From Edolisoma coerulescens (taxonomy: Eukaryota; Chordata; Aves; Passeriformes; Campephagidae), in contig VWZW01004130.1 of assembly GCA_013397115.1 (NCBI GenBank), positions 909,585 through 973,584 on the forward strand: a DNA stretch of 64,000 nucleotides. Direction: 5' to 3'. Positions 38,327-51,300 of this stretch are shown here, in pieces. Each line of letters starts with the position of its first letter. Position 1 is the stretch's first letter. Below the pieces are notes generated by a model. The model searched no databases. It was not told where the DNA came from and saw nothing but the letters and a program-made list of their open reading frames with translations. The translations under genes were made by a program, and so were the position numbers.

Positions 38327-41300
38327 CTATTCACTTCTTGCCCCTTAGATTTCTGTTGTTCCCCTAGAAAAATAAAATATTCCTTTGTCTTTGTGGCCAG
38401 ACATATAGAAAGAATGAGCCTGCGGCCAAATTCCCAAACTGAGCTCTAGCAATCCAGCCAACCCTTAATACTTTTCAGTCTGCATGCAGATGTTCCTAAA
38501 CAAGGTACATTATCTGTATCCAAGGCTGAACTTTTCAATAATGGAAGCAGCAGATAACATGATGGGTATGGCAACTATAATACACCTAAACTGAATTTTT
38601 TTGACCCATATTTTTGCAATAATAGAAAATAGAAAAGATACTGATAATGTTTCTTTTGCTTTTCAACCCTTCCTGCAGGAGGTTATATTAACTTTGTTTT
38701 TGGAACCCTTGATATGTGCTTTTTCCTTTCTTACGAATTTCATTGAGTCAATACAAATGTGTTGAATTGAATTTTAGCAAAATGTTTAGTGAATACTGAC
38801 CTCTTTAGGAGACTTACATTGTTTTTAAAATGGAGATATTCCAATGCTAGCATACAGTTTCTTTACATAACATTGCTAATATACCATTCAGTTCCTTTAA
38901 AATGTAAATAAGTGAAAGTTCAGGAACTCAGAAGAAAAAAATTATTTAGAAGAAGTGATTTTTTTTAAGCCAAAGAAAATCGTAAAAATGTGTTTTGATT
39001 TAGTCCATGTTTATCTAGGCAGTCACTGTCTGCAGTAAATTATGCAGCTCTGAGTAGGTATACATATTCAATGGATTTTTCTATATATGAGAGAAGGAAA
39101 AAAGCATCAGACAAAAAGGTGTAGCTGAATCAATGGCTTGCTCGTCACCGGATCTGAATTCACATTGAACAACCTACTTCTGCCTTATAAAAAGGAGCAC
39201 TTTTAGCACCTGGTATTTTCAATCAATGTGAAACAGCATTGATGATATAAAATGGGCCCCATCCCACTTAATTTACAGATGCAGCTACTTGGGTTGGTGC
39301 AGCTGGGCTCAACTCTTAATTATGCTCTCATCTCATTGATGTAAGTGCAGTCTGATCCAGAAGCTGTGTGTTATCGGAGCTTATATTGCTTCTGAAGACA
39401 TCTTATTACTTTGGCTCATCCCGGGCAGACAGAGATCTGTGATTGGATGGGTTGGGTGGAGGGAGACCATGCATCTGCCTTACCTAGTTCAGTACTATCA
39501 GCCTGGTAGCTGATAGCTGATAACAAATCTGTGGCTTTGTTATCCAGCCCTGTGGTTTGTGTGTGAGCCGAGTGATCCTCTTTGATGAGGAGCCGAATGT
39601 AATTATGCACAGTCTGACAATATGGGCATGTTTTTCTGAAGCACTGATTACTTGCAGCCCCAACAGCATCTAGTTCAAGTGGTAAGACTTTTAACACCTC
39701 TGAAATTAGACAGTGGGAAAAAATTATCTTCCTGATATTGTCTTACTAAGGTCCCATTTAAAATGAAGTTTCATTACTGTATTTTCACAGGTCAGTATCT
39801 CAAAGTTTACTCAGAAAGCAGTTTATAAAATGGCATTGAGTGAAAATGGCTTGGAATAAAATTCACTGTCTGGGCATGGATATTTTGTACTTTTGTGGAA
39901 TTCCAAACTCACTGCACAGAACATTCTGTTAAAAATAGTGGTTTAGATTGTTTTGCATTGTCAATGATCCGTTTTCCAAAGGAAACAGGAAGAAATGTGC
40001 TATTTATTTGGCAAGCTATTCCAGACAATTGGGAGGATCGTTTTCCCTGGCACACAATCTCTATACACAGAATTGAGTGTAAATGCCAATATTGATTGAA
40101 AAGTATCAGGTATTCATAAAAATCCAAGTTAACTTTATAATGTAGCACAGCACAAACTACCCTTAAGGGACATTAATGTAATGGAGGACTTCATCGTGGA
40201 AAGCCTTAGCATCATTCCCAAGAGTAGACTTTCTGCCTCCATATAGACTAAACCAACAGTTTGGTCAAGCAATTCATGTCTTACTTCAAAATATAAATCA
40301 CAGGTGCATGTGGGGTTTGCATAAGCACAAGCATATTTCCAAGAAAGATAGGGACATGTGGAAATCTTGGAGCATTTCAGCAGTGTTTTGGAACATAAAC
40401 TGCTGAAAAGAGCCTTGTTTCCTTCTGCATCATTTCGTTGCCTCACTCGATATCCTGTCTACTTTATATCCTCAGTGTGAACAATATATGATAAGATGAA
40501 AGGCAGATTACATAAAAGCAGACCATCTCCTTGAGAACTTATGAAATACATCTCCTGTATATTCCTTTAATCCTTTGTGAAGCAGTAAATGGCAGCTTTA
40601 CCCTCTGTTTTGAAACTTTTCCTCAATTCCACAGAGCAGTTAAGTTTGTTGTGAAATAGTTTGGGGATTTTTTCCCCTTTCCTCTGGGTGGAAAAAAGAT
40701 ATGGGAAAAACTGTCTCATGGCATGTGTTAGCCTGCAGATAGAATCACAAAGCAGTAAAAGTGAATGCATTTTCTTGAAACCTCAGTAGTACCAGAAAAC
40801 CTGCCTAACATGCTCGCACTTGAGTAATGGGATTAAATGTTTGTGCTCTGGTAGTGTCTGTGGGCTGGAGGCAACTTGAACTTCATGGAATAAAGCCAAA
40901 AAGCTTTGTCCAAAGCAGCTGGTAGTCTTAAGTGAGGGCATTGCCTAAGCTCTGTGCACCTTGTCATGTGAATAAAGCTCTTCCAGCTGCAAGTGAATTG
41001 CAGAACCGATTCCAAAACAGGAGCAATCAGGACAGTAAAATGAAAATCAGAAAACCTAGATTATCTTTCCCAAACATTTTCTTTAAGGCTGATCATTTTT
41101 GTGTTCTTTCATAATTGAGTTTCTCCTTATACAGTTCTTGTTTTAACAAACTTACCATGTACTTGTAGAGTTATTGTTTACATTTTATGGGAACTACAGT
41201 GAAGCAAATAATTTTTGATTCTATCGAACACAGGTAGCAATGAAGAAAAGCAGTGGAATAACAGAGCTTCATAATTCAAATTTGAAAATAAATTCCTGTA

Positions 41301-44300
41301 CAGATATCTGCTGTGTAAATGGGATTATTTTGTGTTATCAATGCATCTAGTAACGAGCAAAGTCTGGGTAGCAAGTTTAGGAATCCATAGAGAAATAATT
41401 ATGTACAGCTTGTTAAGTTTTGGTTTTTGTTCTCTATGCTGATGAAGTTTCATATTTTCATGTCATGCAACAAAATAGGACAAATACAAGTGAAAGGAAA
41501 GGGGAGAAAGAGAATCAGAAATAAAGGTAATTGAAGGAAACAGTACTTGTTTGAAGACAAAGAGACTTCCATAGGAGGTACTGATCTGTCATGTGCACTA
41601 ACAGTCGAAAAGCCACAACTGGGAGCCACTTTATTGTCCCCCTGCTGTTTCCTTTGAGCTGTAAACAGAGAGCTCACTTAAAAGATCTCCAGAGACATTA
41701 AAAGCACTATTAAGTGCTACTCATCCTTAATCTCACACATACTGATTCTTGTCCTGGAGGACAGTGGATTTTCCTGGGATGTTGGAGAGACGAGATGATA
41801 CAGGTATGACCTGTATTCAGGTAGCAGAAAATGGAGGAAATAGGAGTGTCCTCTAGTGTCCACTCTTACATGTGCTGGCTGCAAATCCAGCTGTCAAGAC
41901 TGAGGAGAAGGAGGGAGAATGGTAGAAAACTGAGACAATTGTGGTTCATCTGTATTTGTTATTATATTACATTATTGTAATGTTGAGGCGGTTCACAAAT
42001 GTAATGGTGAGCCAGAGCATCTGGGCTAGAACACTTGATGTTCTGATAGTAGATATTGGTTATGCATGCACTGTCCTTTCCATCACAATCCAAACACTTT
42101 GGTATTTTGTGGATTAGAATAGCTAAACAAAGACACTATTCTGTTTTCTGATATTCAGGGCAGTCAGTGTTAGTGCAGAATCGGACCCATTCAGCTGCTG
42201 TGCACGTGGTGTTGGTCAGGAGGTAAAACTGGATCAAGTCAAGAACAGGTCCCTGCCTTGAAGAGTTTAAAAGTCTGAAAAGCAAGGAAAAAAAAGTAAT
42301 ATAATACTAAACAAAACAAACCATGTGTACTTTTATAGAGCAAATCAGATATGGTTTAGATTGTTTGTACTTGAAAGGTCTCTGGCAACTTTTTTTGGCA
42401 TCCTCATTTTTTGGATTTGCCACAGGAGCTAGTCTTGAAGTATTATTTCTGAGATTAAGGACTCTGAGCCAGCAACCACACAATTGTGGTCATCCCTGAG
42501 CTGATGTTGACCCCTTAAAGTGGAAAGGAAGAGCAGGAATGATAGCATCTATGATGACGTGAAAAACAGCAGAGGAAAAAGAACATGGTTCTGTTATTCA
42601 ATGTATAAAATCTTGTGACACTTTTTTTTTTCCTAGTGTGTGTGTGAGGTTCTATCCTGCCTGGCCTCTTAAGCACTTCTAAGCAGTTTGAACCAGGAAG
42701 CTTCTGATCTTCATCTAAATTTGCACCAGCAGAGGCTGAATGAGCAGAGATTAAGCCTGGTGAAAACCTGTAAAAGAAAAATTCTTCATGGAGGAGTGAA
42801 GGGGTGGATCTGATTGTGGTGGTGGGTGCCTACGTGGTACAAAATGTGATGTCTACCATTGGCATTCCTGTCCTAGTTAGTAATCCAAAATACTAAGTAA
42901 AAGTAAGGGATCATCCTAATTGCTGAGGGAAAGAGAAACACCTCAGAGGAGTGCTCCCATTAGAGCTAACTAATAAAAAACTCTAATTAAATCCTTCCCT
43001 TTTCCTAGACTGCAGGTGCTTGAAATAAGTCTTCAACAGAGATGACTCTGCTCACTTGGGATTCACAACCGCAAATCCTCTAATGAGGGTTGACACCCAC
43101 ATGTGTTCTTTGAAGAGATGTTTATGCTGCTAATTAAAAAGGGGCCATGAGCCAATCCCTGGCCTCAAAGCCAAATGGCACAAACTGGCTCATGGCTGCA
43201 CAGTTGAGGGGTGGCTTCCTTTGGAACTAAACTTATCTTGGAGAGAGTTACCTGAAGCAGCCTGAAAGGGAGCCAGGGTATGAACTAGCATTTAAATATT
43301 GTGCATTATTTGTGAGCCTGCTGCTTAACCCAAATCCTGTCTCTCTTATTTAGCAGTAAAAATGTGCCTTGTGAGACCTGGACAGAACTACCAGCCTTAA
43401 AAGAGAGCCTCCAAGACAACAACCCTCTATACAGCCATCGATGGTTGCAATGCTTCCTGAAGAAGTGGTAGACCTGGTTCATAGGTTCCGAAGGAGTCCC
43501 ACTGCCATGAAGTTCCCTCAACCTCTCCTGTTAAACTGGACAGAAAAGACTACTGGAAGCTTCAGGCCAGAGAGAGAGAGAACAACTTTGCATAACTTTG
43601 AATGCTAATAGTTAAGGGAAAGGAAACACCATGTTGGTTGGGCTTGGTTTCATTGGTTGCTTTTCTCCTGGGACTATTTGTGTAGATAATCATTTCTTAA
43701 ATACAGGAATTACTATGCAGTTTAAATGCCTACTGTTCCTTTTATTGGCTCTATCTCTGGGGAGAAAAAAAAAAAAAAGCTTGGAAAAATCCCCAAAGAG
43801 GTTACTGTAAAGCAGTCATGACAAATGTAGGTACAAGCTGTAGATGCAGGCTGTCTATATTATCACAGAAAGGATTGTGTTCAGCAGGAGCATCTGAAAT
43901 GCATCTGAAATAGAGCCTTTTTCACTGCTTTTCTCTGGAAGAGGCTGCAGCTGTTAGATGTACTCAGCATTGCAAACCTTTATGCAGATGGTAGTTACTA
44001 GCATCAGCAGATAGAACTTGTGGTTTCTGCCTGTTTGGGTTTCTTTCCTGGACATGGCTTACAAAAGTTATAATTATTATTTCAAAATGTGACCAAAAGA
44101 GGGGAGATCACGGAGGGGAAAATTAGCAGTCTTAAAATCCTAATATTAATTGCCTCAGTGTTTTGTTGCTATACCTTAAGCCATATGCCAAACAAACACA
44201 CTTCTTTCTATTGCTCTGCAGATGCAAACTGGAACATAACAGCCAAGGGCAAATGCTTCCATCCACAAATATTTTGCAAATACTTTTATGGAGTACCTCT

Positions 44301-45040
44301 TTGAAAAGGTTGTGCTCAGTTTTTAGAGGCTTTCAGTGTACATTGGTTTTGAAAAATTTCCAGAAAAAAAAGTCTGCAGTTTGTGTGTCCTGGAAGAAAT
44401 CAAGGAATGTTTTACTACCTGAAATGATGCAGAGTCACCACCAAATCAAGCCTAATGCAATCAAGCTGTTGCCGAGCACTGGTTTGTCATCCTGCATAAT
44501 CCCAGTTCTCTCTTTTGACCAGAGCTATGTGTCAGCCAAAATACCAGTCAAATGTCTCAGCAGCCAAAAACCAAGAGAGAACTGAAAAGATTTTCTCTTT
44601 GTTCTCCATGGTTCTGACACCACCACAAGCACTGATAGGACATTGGGAAACTTTTTGTTTCTGCTAAGTAGAAGTGTCACAAGTAAAAGAAAATGGAATT
44701 AATGCTGCAACTGAAAATAGTATGGTGCAATATAATTCCTCAGTTTCTAGGGGTTCCTGTTTGAATTAAATGGAAACTGGATCCATACTGCCCACCATCC
44801 TAGAGCCTCCAGTGTCTGGGGTGTCTTTCATAACTGGCTTGGTCTCCCCACTCCTGGGTGGGGTTTTACATACTTGGAGGAGCATACAGGATCACTGGGG
44901 TGACAATTACAGAGGTGGTTGTGGAGGAGCAACTCTGCCCAGTAAAGTCCTCCAATTCAGCTGACAGAATTCAATAAAAGGTTTAAGATTATTTAAAGCA
45001 GTACTACTCTAGCTTTTTTTTCATTTGGCTTGGCTTAGTA

Positions 45041-45062
45041 TGCTTTGCTTTGCTTTGCTTTT
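45041..45062. repeat. (TGCTT)n pentanucleotide microsatellite
   Basis: Four successive TGCTT units, extended upstream by degenerate TGGCTTGGCTTAG copies. Confidence 0.85.
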
Positions 45063-47393
45063 ATGACTCTATGTTGATTAAAATCTTTCCTGTTTTCTAC
45101 ATGTTTACCCACTTATCTTGCCATTGACCTCTGTGTTTAGCTGAATCTCTGGGAAGTTACCTAGTAATGATTTGAAGTGCTCAGGAGAGAGAAAAATATA
45201 AGAATTCTTCCCTCATAAAGTTTTCTTTTGCTAATTGTCCTCCTCACTGTCAACAATATGTGCCTTGTTTCTCACTTGAGTAATGTAAAAGTCATTGACT
45301 ATCATTTTTATCATTTAGGAAAAATAGTTCAGAGAGTTTTATGTCATGTACTCTAACAAAGACAAGTCAGTACAAATGCTCAGGCTTACCAAAAAAAGGT
45401 AGGAGGCAAAACTTCAGAAATTACCTGTAAAATGCCAGTAACTAGAAAGATGAAGAAAGTGAGTGTCCAGCTCAATATATCTGATAGATTTATTTTAATA
45501 GCAAGAACTGGCAAAGGAGGAGAATCGTGAGTTGCTCTGAGTTTGTCATACGGCATGTCCTAACATAATCAAAAATTCTTTGCAGTATTAAACTTCGTAG
45601 TTCAAACCATTTTATCAGACACATGCAAACTTGATTTGCCAGTAACAAGGGAAACAACCCTAAGGATATGTTTTTGAACATTTATTCAAGATGTATTTTG
45701 AGTGCTGTTGCAGCTTTCATTCTCAGGTATTGCCAGAAACATTATTGCTTTTGCTGTAGATGAGCAAGGCTCTTTAACCTCTCCAGATACCAGGAAAATG
45801 AATACTGTAAAAATACAGTTCCAAAAATAGTTTAGAGAGCTTGTACTCTGTGAAATGAACATTAAATAGATATTGTTTCACTGCACACAGGGGACATGGA
45901 GTTCTGTTTTGAAGCCTCAGAAACAGCCCTATCTATCTGATTTGATAACTGCAGTTGGAACTTGACTGAGAAAGCTCTTAACACTGGTATTGCTCCTATT
46001 CAGGAAAGTAGGAAAACAGGTGCCTAACATTGATTGCAATGTATATTTACTAAACACTTAATTGCAAGCTCTATATGGGCTCTTCTGAATCTGAAGAGCC
46101 AAAGCACTCATACATTAATTTCCAGTTCTCAAATGTTTTTAAAATGCTACTTCTTAAAAACTGAGGCCCATGTATTTTACTGAGCTACATGCAGTAAGTT
46201 CAGCAGGCTTCAATGAAGCTGCCATTCTGAGGAACTCATTCTGTGTGTCTTAGTGGTCCTAAAATAAAATTTCATTTTCTAAGATGGAATCATGACTCTG
46301 CATTAAGATAGCTCTTTTTTCCATTTTCTTCTGTCCCAGAGAATCAAATACTCATGCTGTAAGAAAGCCTCAGTGTACTTTATTAACAGTGATTAGTTCA
46401 GCTTTTTAGCAGCCATTCAAGGAAGAACAGTGGCAGTTCTTAGCATTTTACAAAAGAGGTCGAAGGTACAGATGGTAATGTCTAAGTCTCATGCAAGTCT
46501 CATGACTTTGGGGCTTGTGCCAAGTGCTCTGCCTTCTGGAAAAGCAGCATTCACATCAGAGGTCACCATCAAACAGTCAGTGTCTACCTGCGAGCCTGTA
46601 CGTAAATCAAAAACCTGTGCTCAAGAAATGTTCAGTCATCTCTGGCATGTGTGCTATATTAATGTGTGGCTTTTTCAGAACTAAAAATAATTGTAGAGCA
46701 TTTTTCTAGAAGTCCCAAATTTTCTTTTACAGATAGAAGTTTGCTTAATCACATGCTGGCTTCATTTTAAGGTATGAAAATGAATTTTGGAGCGCAAGTG
46801 CTACAACAAACAGTGTGTATGTAACTTAATTATCATAGTGGAAAAAAGGATGCCACAGGCAGCACCTCCTGTGGCTTCTGAGTATGCGAATGTGCATGGC
46901 TCTAAATCTTCATTCCACTTGTTGGCAAGAGTGCAGATATATACTGGCTAGGCCCTCAAAATCTTGCAGACATGTGAAGAGCTGTAGAACCTCTTGTTTT
47001 TTGATGTACAAAGCTTTATTTTGTAGAGTATTTGTTGCTAGTTTCATGGTGGGGAAAAAATCCATCCCTGTGCGTGTACAAGGCAGCACAGCTGGGTCAG
47101 TTTTGCTCCTTGTTACAAATACTGAATGCAAAAACCCTTAAATGGGGATATTTGCACAGCTGTCTAAAATACTGGAATATCTTCTCTTTTCCCTGAAGGA
47201 AATGTAAGCATATCAAAAGATACATTCTAAAACCATTTTAAAACCCAGAACTAGAAACAAAGCTTTTTTTAACTTGAGTGACAAGAACTTGCTCGAACTT
47301 ACCAGGGTTTTGGTTTTTGGGGTTTTTTTTTTGCTAGTGTGAACTATGGAAATTAGATTTCAAAATCATTATAGAAAATAAAGGAAAAAAGAC

Positions 47394-47516
47394 AAGGTTG
47401 GATGGGGTTGTGAGCCATCTGGTCTAATGGAAGATGTCCTTGCACATGCAAAAGGGGTTGGAAATAAGTGATCTTTAAGGTCCCTTCCAACCCAAGCCTG
47501 TTTATGTTTCTAAGAT
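47394..47516 (+). mobile_element. CR1 LINE, 3'-end fragment
   Basis: AAGGTTGGATGGGGTTGTGA, GCCATCTGGTCTAATGGAAG, ATGTCCTTGCACATGC, GGGGTTGGAA, and GATCTTTAAGGTCCCTTCCA ACCC follow the sense-strand CR1 3' end in order. The terminal ATTCTATGA repeat is degraded. Confidence 0.92.
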
Positions 47517-48357
47517 ATACCACAAAATAATATTTATACACTCTGAATGCATGCACAAGGCCAACTACAATCTTCTTGTTCAATTTATGGAACCTGTTTC
47601 TTTCTAGAAAAATCTTTTGGACCAAAAGAAGATTATTGGTTTTTTGGGGAAAAAAAAAAAGTTGGCATAAATGATTTATATTAAGTATCCGAACCTGTGT
47701 ATTCCGTAAATCACCATCCCCAATTTTAAGTAGATTTTGAAAGAAACAGCAAGACTTTGCAAGTTATCTTTTCACAGCCCAAGGGGAAAGCTCCCTCCCT
47801 TCCTTTCACACCAGCTATTCTTGACTGCTAAATTGTCTTCCTGCTTCCTCCCTCTTAGACTTCATGTTTAAAGCTGCAGAAAGTTAAGATAAACAGAAGT
47901 TGTCACACTAACATATGACTCAGTAATACTGTACAGCTTTGTAGTTTGTTTTGGTTTTGTTTGGGTATTTTGGATTTTTTTTTTCACTAGAACTAGGACT
48001 GCTAGGGCTGCACAGGGTAATTGTGTTTTTTAAAAAAATATGAGCAGCTGTCTGTGGATGCTTTAATTAGAATGGATTTCCTCATAAGAGATCTTTATTG
48101 TCTCACTCTTAAAGTAGATGGCTGTCATAATTCCCAGTCTGACAAGCTACACATGATTCTCAAGTTTCACTGCCTTCCTTATAGCTTACGTTTATGTGAC
48201 CCAAAAGCTGTTATATATGTATGTATGCTACCACAGAAGAGTGAGCAGTCTGCTGCTGGCAGAGTATAAAAGAAAAAAGGCCTAGTTTTATGACATGTGT
48301 CCCAGGATCTCAAATGTCCACTCAGAATAAACAGGAACTTCTAAAGCTTTGTGCATG

Positions 48358-48396
48358 ACACGCACGCACACACCCACACACCCACACACACACCCC
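48358..48396. repeat. Interrupted (CA)n microsatellite
   Basis: An ACACGCACGCACACACCCAC-type run continuing as alternating CA and CCCACA units. Confidence 0.9.
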
Positions 48397-51300
48397 CTGC
48401 CCTAGAGCACTGATAAACTGCACTGCATCTTGTTTGCCCAGAGCACAGAAGGGAGAGTAATCATTCTCGAGTTTGAAAGTTCTGATTATGAGATAATAGG
48501 GTACTTTACCACCTAACACGTAAAATACATATCTCCTTCCCCTTTGAATAGGTAAATTCCCGGTGTAGGGAAAATAAAAGCTATAGGGTTTGTAGGGTTG
48601 TAGTATTCCTCTTACCTCAGTGGTTTTGCAGATGGTAAAATTTGCCTCAATGTATGTCTGCAGATCTTTCATACTTGGTGAGGTAAATCACATTTCCTTT
48701 AGGACAGGGACTATCTTGTCAAACATCTGAGCAGAATGAACTATATTGACTCAAAATTATGTATACCCAAATGATACCCAGGTGGCTCTAATGAAACATG
48801 GTTAGTCCTGAGTAATAGCCGAAGTATACATGGATTTTAAGGCACCTAAGAAATGCTTCTCAATACTGAGTGCCACTAAGGCACACTCAAAAACCAAAAC
48901 CACTGTGGTGTTTTGTTCCTTAATTCCAGTTTAAGGAGTACTCTTATAAAAAAAAAAAAAAAGAAGGAAAAGGGACTTGCTTTGGTTTTCTTAAATTTTT
49001 GTTTCATTTTTAATAAAGCTTCTCTGCCCTCCTGTTGTCTCATTATTTTGGAGGGCTTTTCTTTACTATATTAAAGGGAACTCATTTTTTAATTCCAAGT
49101 GTATCTTTCCCATTTACTGGTTATCACAAACAATTTTTCATTTACTTTAGAATTGTTTTGTTACAAATTCTCTTGCATCTGTACAGTTTTGCTTTACTGC
49201 CAACCAGTACACTAGTGCATTCAGTGCACACTCTTCCATTTCTTTGAGAAAGAGTTTTACTTAGAAAATGACTTACTGATTTCTCTTTCCTTCTTAATCC
49301 CACTTTTCTTTCCTCTTGTCTTGTGCAAGTGACTTAGATTTGGAGCACCTGAGCGCTGCTCTTCCAAAGCTGGAGAGAAGTTGTAGCACAGTGCAGGAAG
49401 AAGTACTGCAGGTGCCTGTGTCAGGTCTGTGTTCCTCTTTCCTGAATTCTGTTGCCATTTCTACACCATGCAGTAGGGCTCTTCCACTGTCTCTCTGTCT
49501 CTGGCATCCCCCCTCAACATTAAATAATTGTATCCCTGTGTTCATGCTGCTTCTGCTTATGTCCCTTCCTGACAAGCATTTCTCTGTACTGAGTACTGAA
49601 TTTCAGGTTGAGGAAATCTATATACAGGTGCAATCCTGAATTCAGGTATGGATGGGTGTGTTGCTTGCTGATCGAGGAAGACAACCCAGTCAGCTGGAAA
49701 AGGTTCTTTAAATTAAAAGGTCATTATTTGCATTGGCTTACTAAGGGTTTTATTTGGCCTCACTTGCCCTTGAAAATCTCTAAAACAATGGTAAATTGTT
49801 GTGGAAATGTTTTTGACTTTTGTGCCGCAGGTCTAATCTGAATATGTTCAGCCCACAAAATCAAAGCAGCTACTCTGATTTCAATGGATTGCTTGTGTGC
49901 TTAATTTTGGAGCAATGATCTAGCCACAGCAGTGCCCTTTTTTATTCTCTTGTGCTGTGGCATTGGAAAGCTCTCTCAGTGGGGTTGCACTGAAAAGACC
50001 ACCTGGGAAACTCAGCTAGAGCAAAACACAGCTGCTCAGTTTGCTGAACAAGGATCCTCTAAAGGAAGACCTAACACAGTACTCACAGTTATTTCAGTTC
50101 TTTCAAGTTTGGTTGGAAGTGAAGAAGAAAGTACTTTACAACAGTGCCCATTGGTGTCTGGGATGTCTTTTGGATGGCGTGCTGCCTGCTCACAGTGGGC
50201 ACTGTTCAAAATGCTTGAACTGCTGTACCTGTTCTGGACACAGGGTTTGGACGAGGGAATTCGCTGATGGATCTGTGTCCTGTCTGTAGTAGAAACATCG
50301 TCAGGACTTACAGGTCTGTTATAACATAACAGATGATTTTTGGTTTAGCACAACCAACATGTTCAGCATTTGAAATGCCTTCTATATACATTACTATTTG
50401 ATGTGAATAGCTTAGAGTTTACAAGAAACACAGGAAGAGGGGAAATTCATTGGTGGAAATAAGTTGGTGCTTATTATCATTACTTCCATGTCTTCTAAGG
50501 TTTCTCAAGTACTATTTGTTTTCATTTGTTCTAAGTATTTTACATGAAACAGCTGCTGAATTATACAAAAGAAATTCAAAAGCCAACAAAGGCAATTGGC
50601 CAATTTTAAAACACAAAGTGTAGGAAGGAAAACTCTTCCAGCTTTTAGAAGGTAGCTTGTCTGTTCATGACTGCTAATATAGTGAGCAAACCGCAACTGC
50701 ACTGAAAAAACTAGACTTTTAGTTTAAATACAGTAAAGGTTTTCATCAGTATTAGCCTGTCCAGTTCTCCAGACCAGGTGTGGATTGCTTCCTCTGTGCT
50801 TTGACCTAAATCTGTCAATATGATCAGCTTGCTGGTGGAAATGTAAACCCATATTAGCAGTTGCCAGCAGTAACATCTGAACGACACAGCGGCATAATCT
50901 GTCCAGTCAGTATGAGACAGAATTTCCAGCAGCAGACCTGGCTGCATTAAATGAAATTTGCTAGTTTGAATACAAAAGGGGCCTTTCTCTTTTGTTTGAT
51001 TTGTATGTTTGCCCACTGTATATGCCTGTTTTTTCATTGCTTTCATGTATTCCCAGTTAAGCACCAGTAAAGGCATAAACCAGTTTAAACAAGTAATAAA
51101 ACAAGAAAGGTGGTTTGGTTATTTGATTTATTAATCTAAGTGGAGATAAAAACTGTCAAGTTGGGCAGTCGATAGAGAGCAACTCTGTTGTACACACCAC
51201 TTGCTCCTGCTGGGCCCACTGCCTTTCCCATTCCTTCAATGCCATTACCGGTACATTGATGTTGCTCTGTCATCTGTTCTTCTTTGTTTCTGAAATATAA

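Larger units (their letters stand above)
37327..47393. other. Intergenic sequence without recognised genes
   Basis: Ten kilobases of AT-rich DNA. Seen: an imperfect tandem duplication at 38269-38326, a compositionally distinct stretch at about 39130-39710 that could be a conserved non-coding element, a GCTTT pentamer repeat at 45041-45062 and a poly-A run near 43766-43779. No open frame here resembles a known protein; none matches EDNRB, the gene expected next in this neighbourhood. Confidence 0.6.

Noticed and set aside
48358..48396. CA-rich run considered as regulatory Z-DNA element
   Set aside because: Short and interrupted; ordinary microsatellite.
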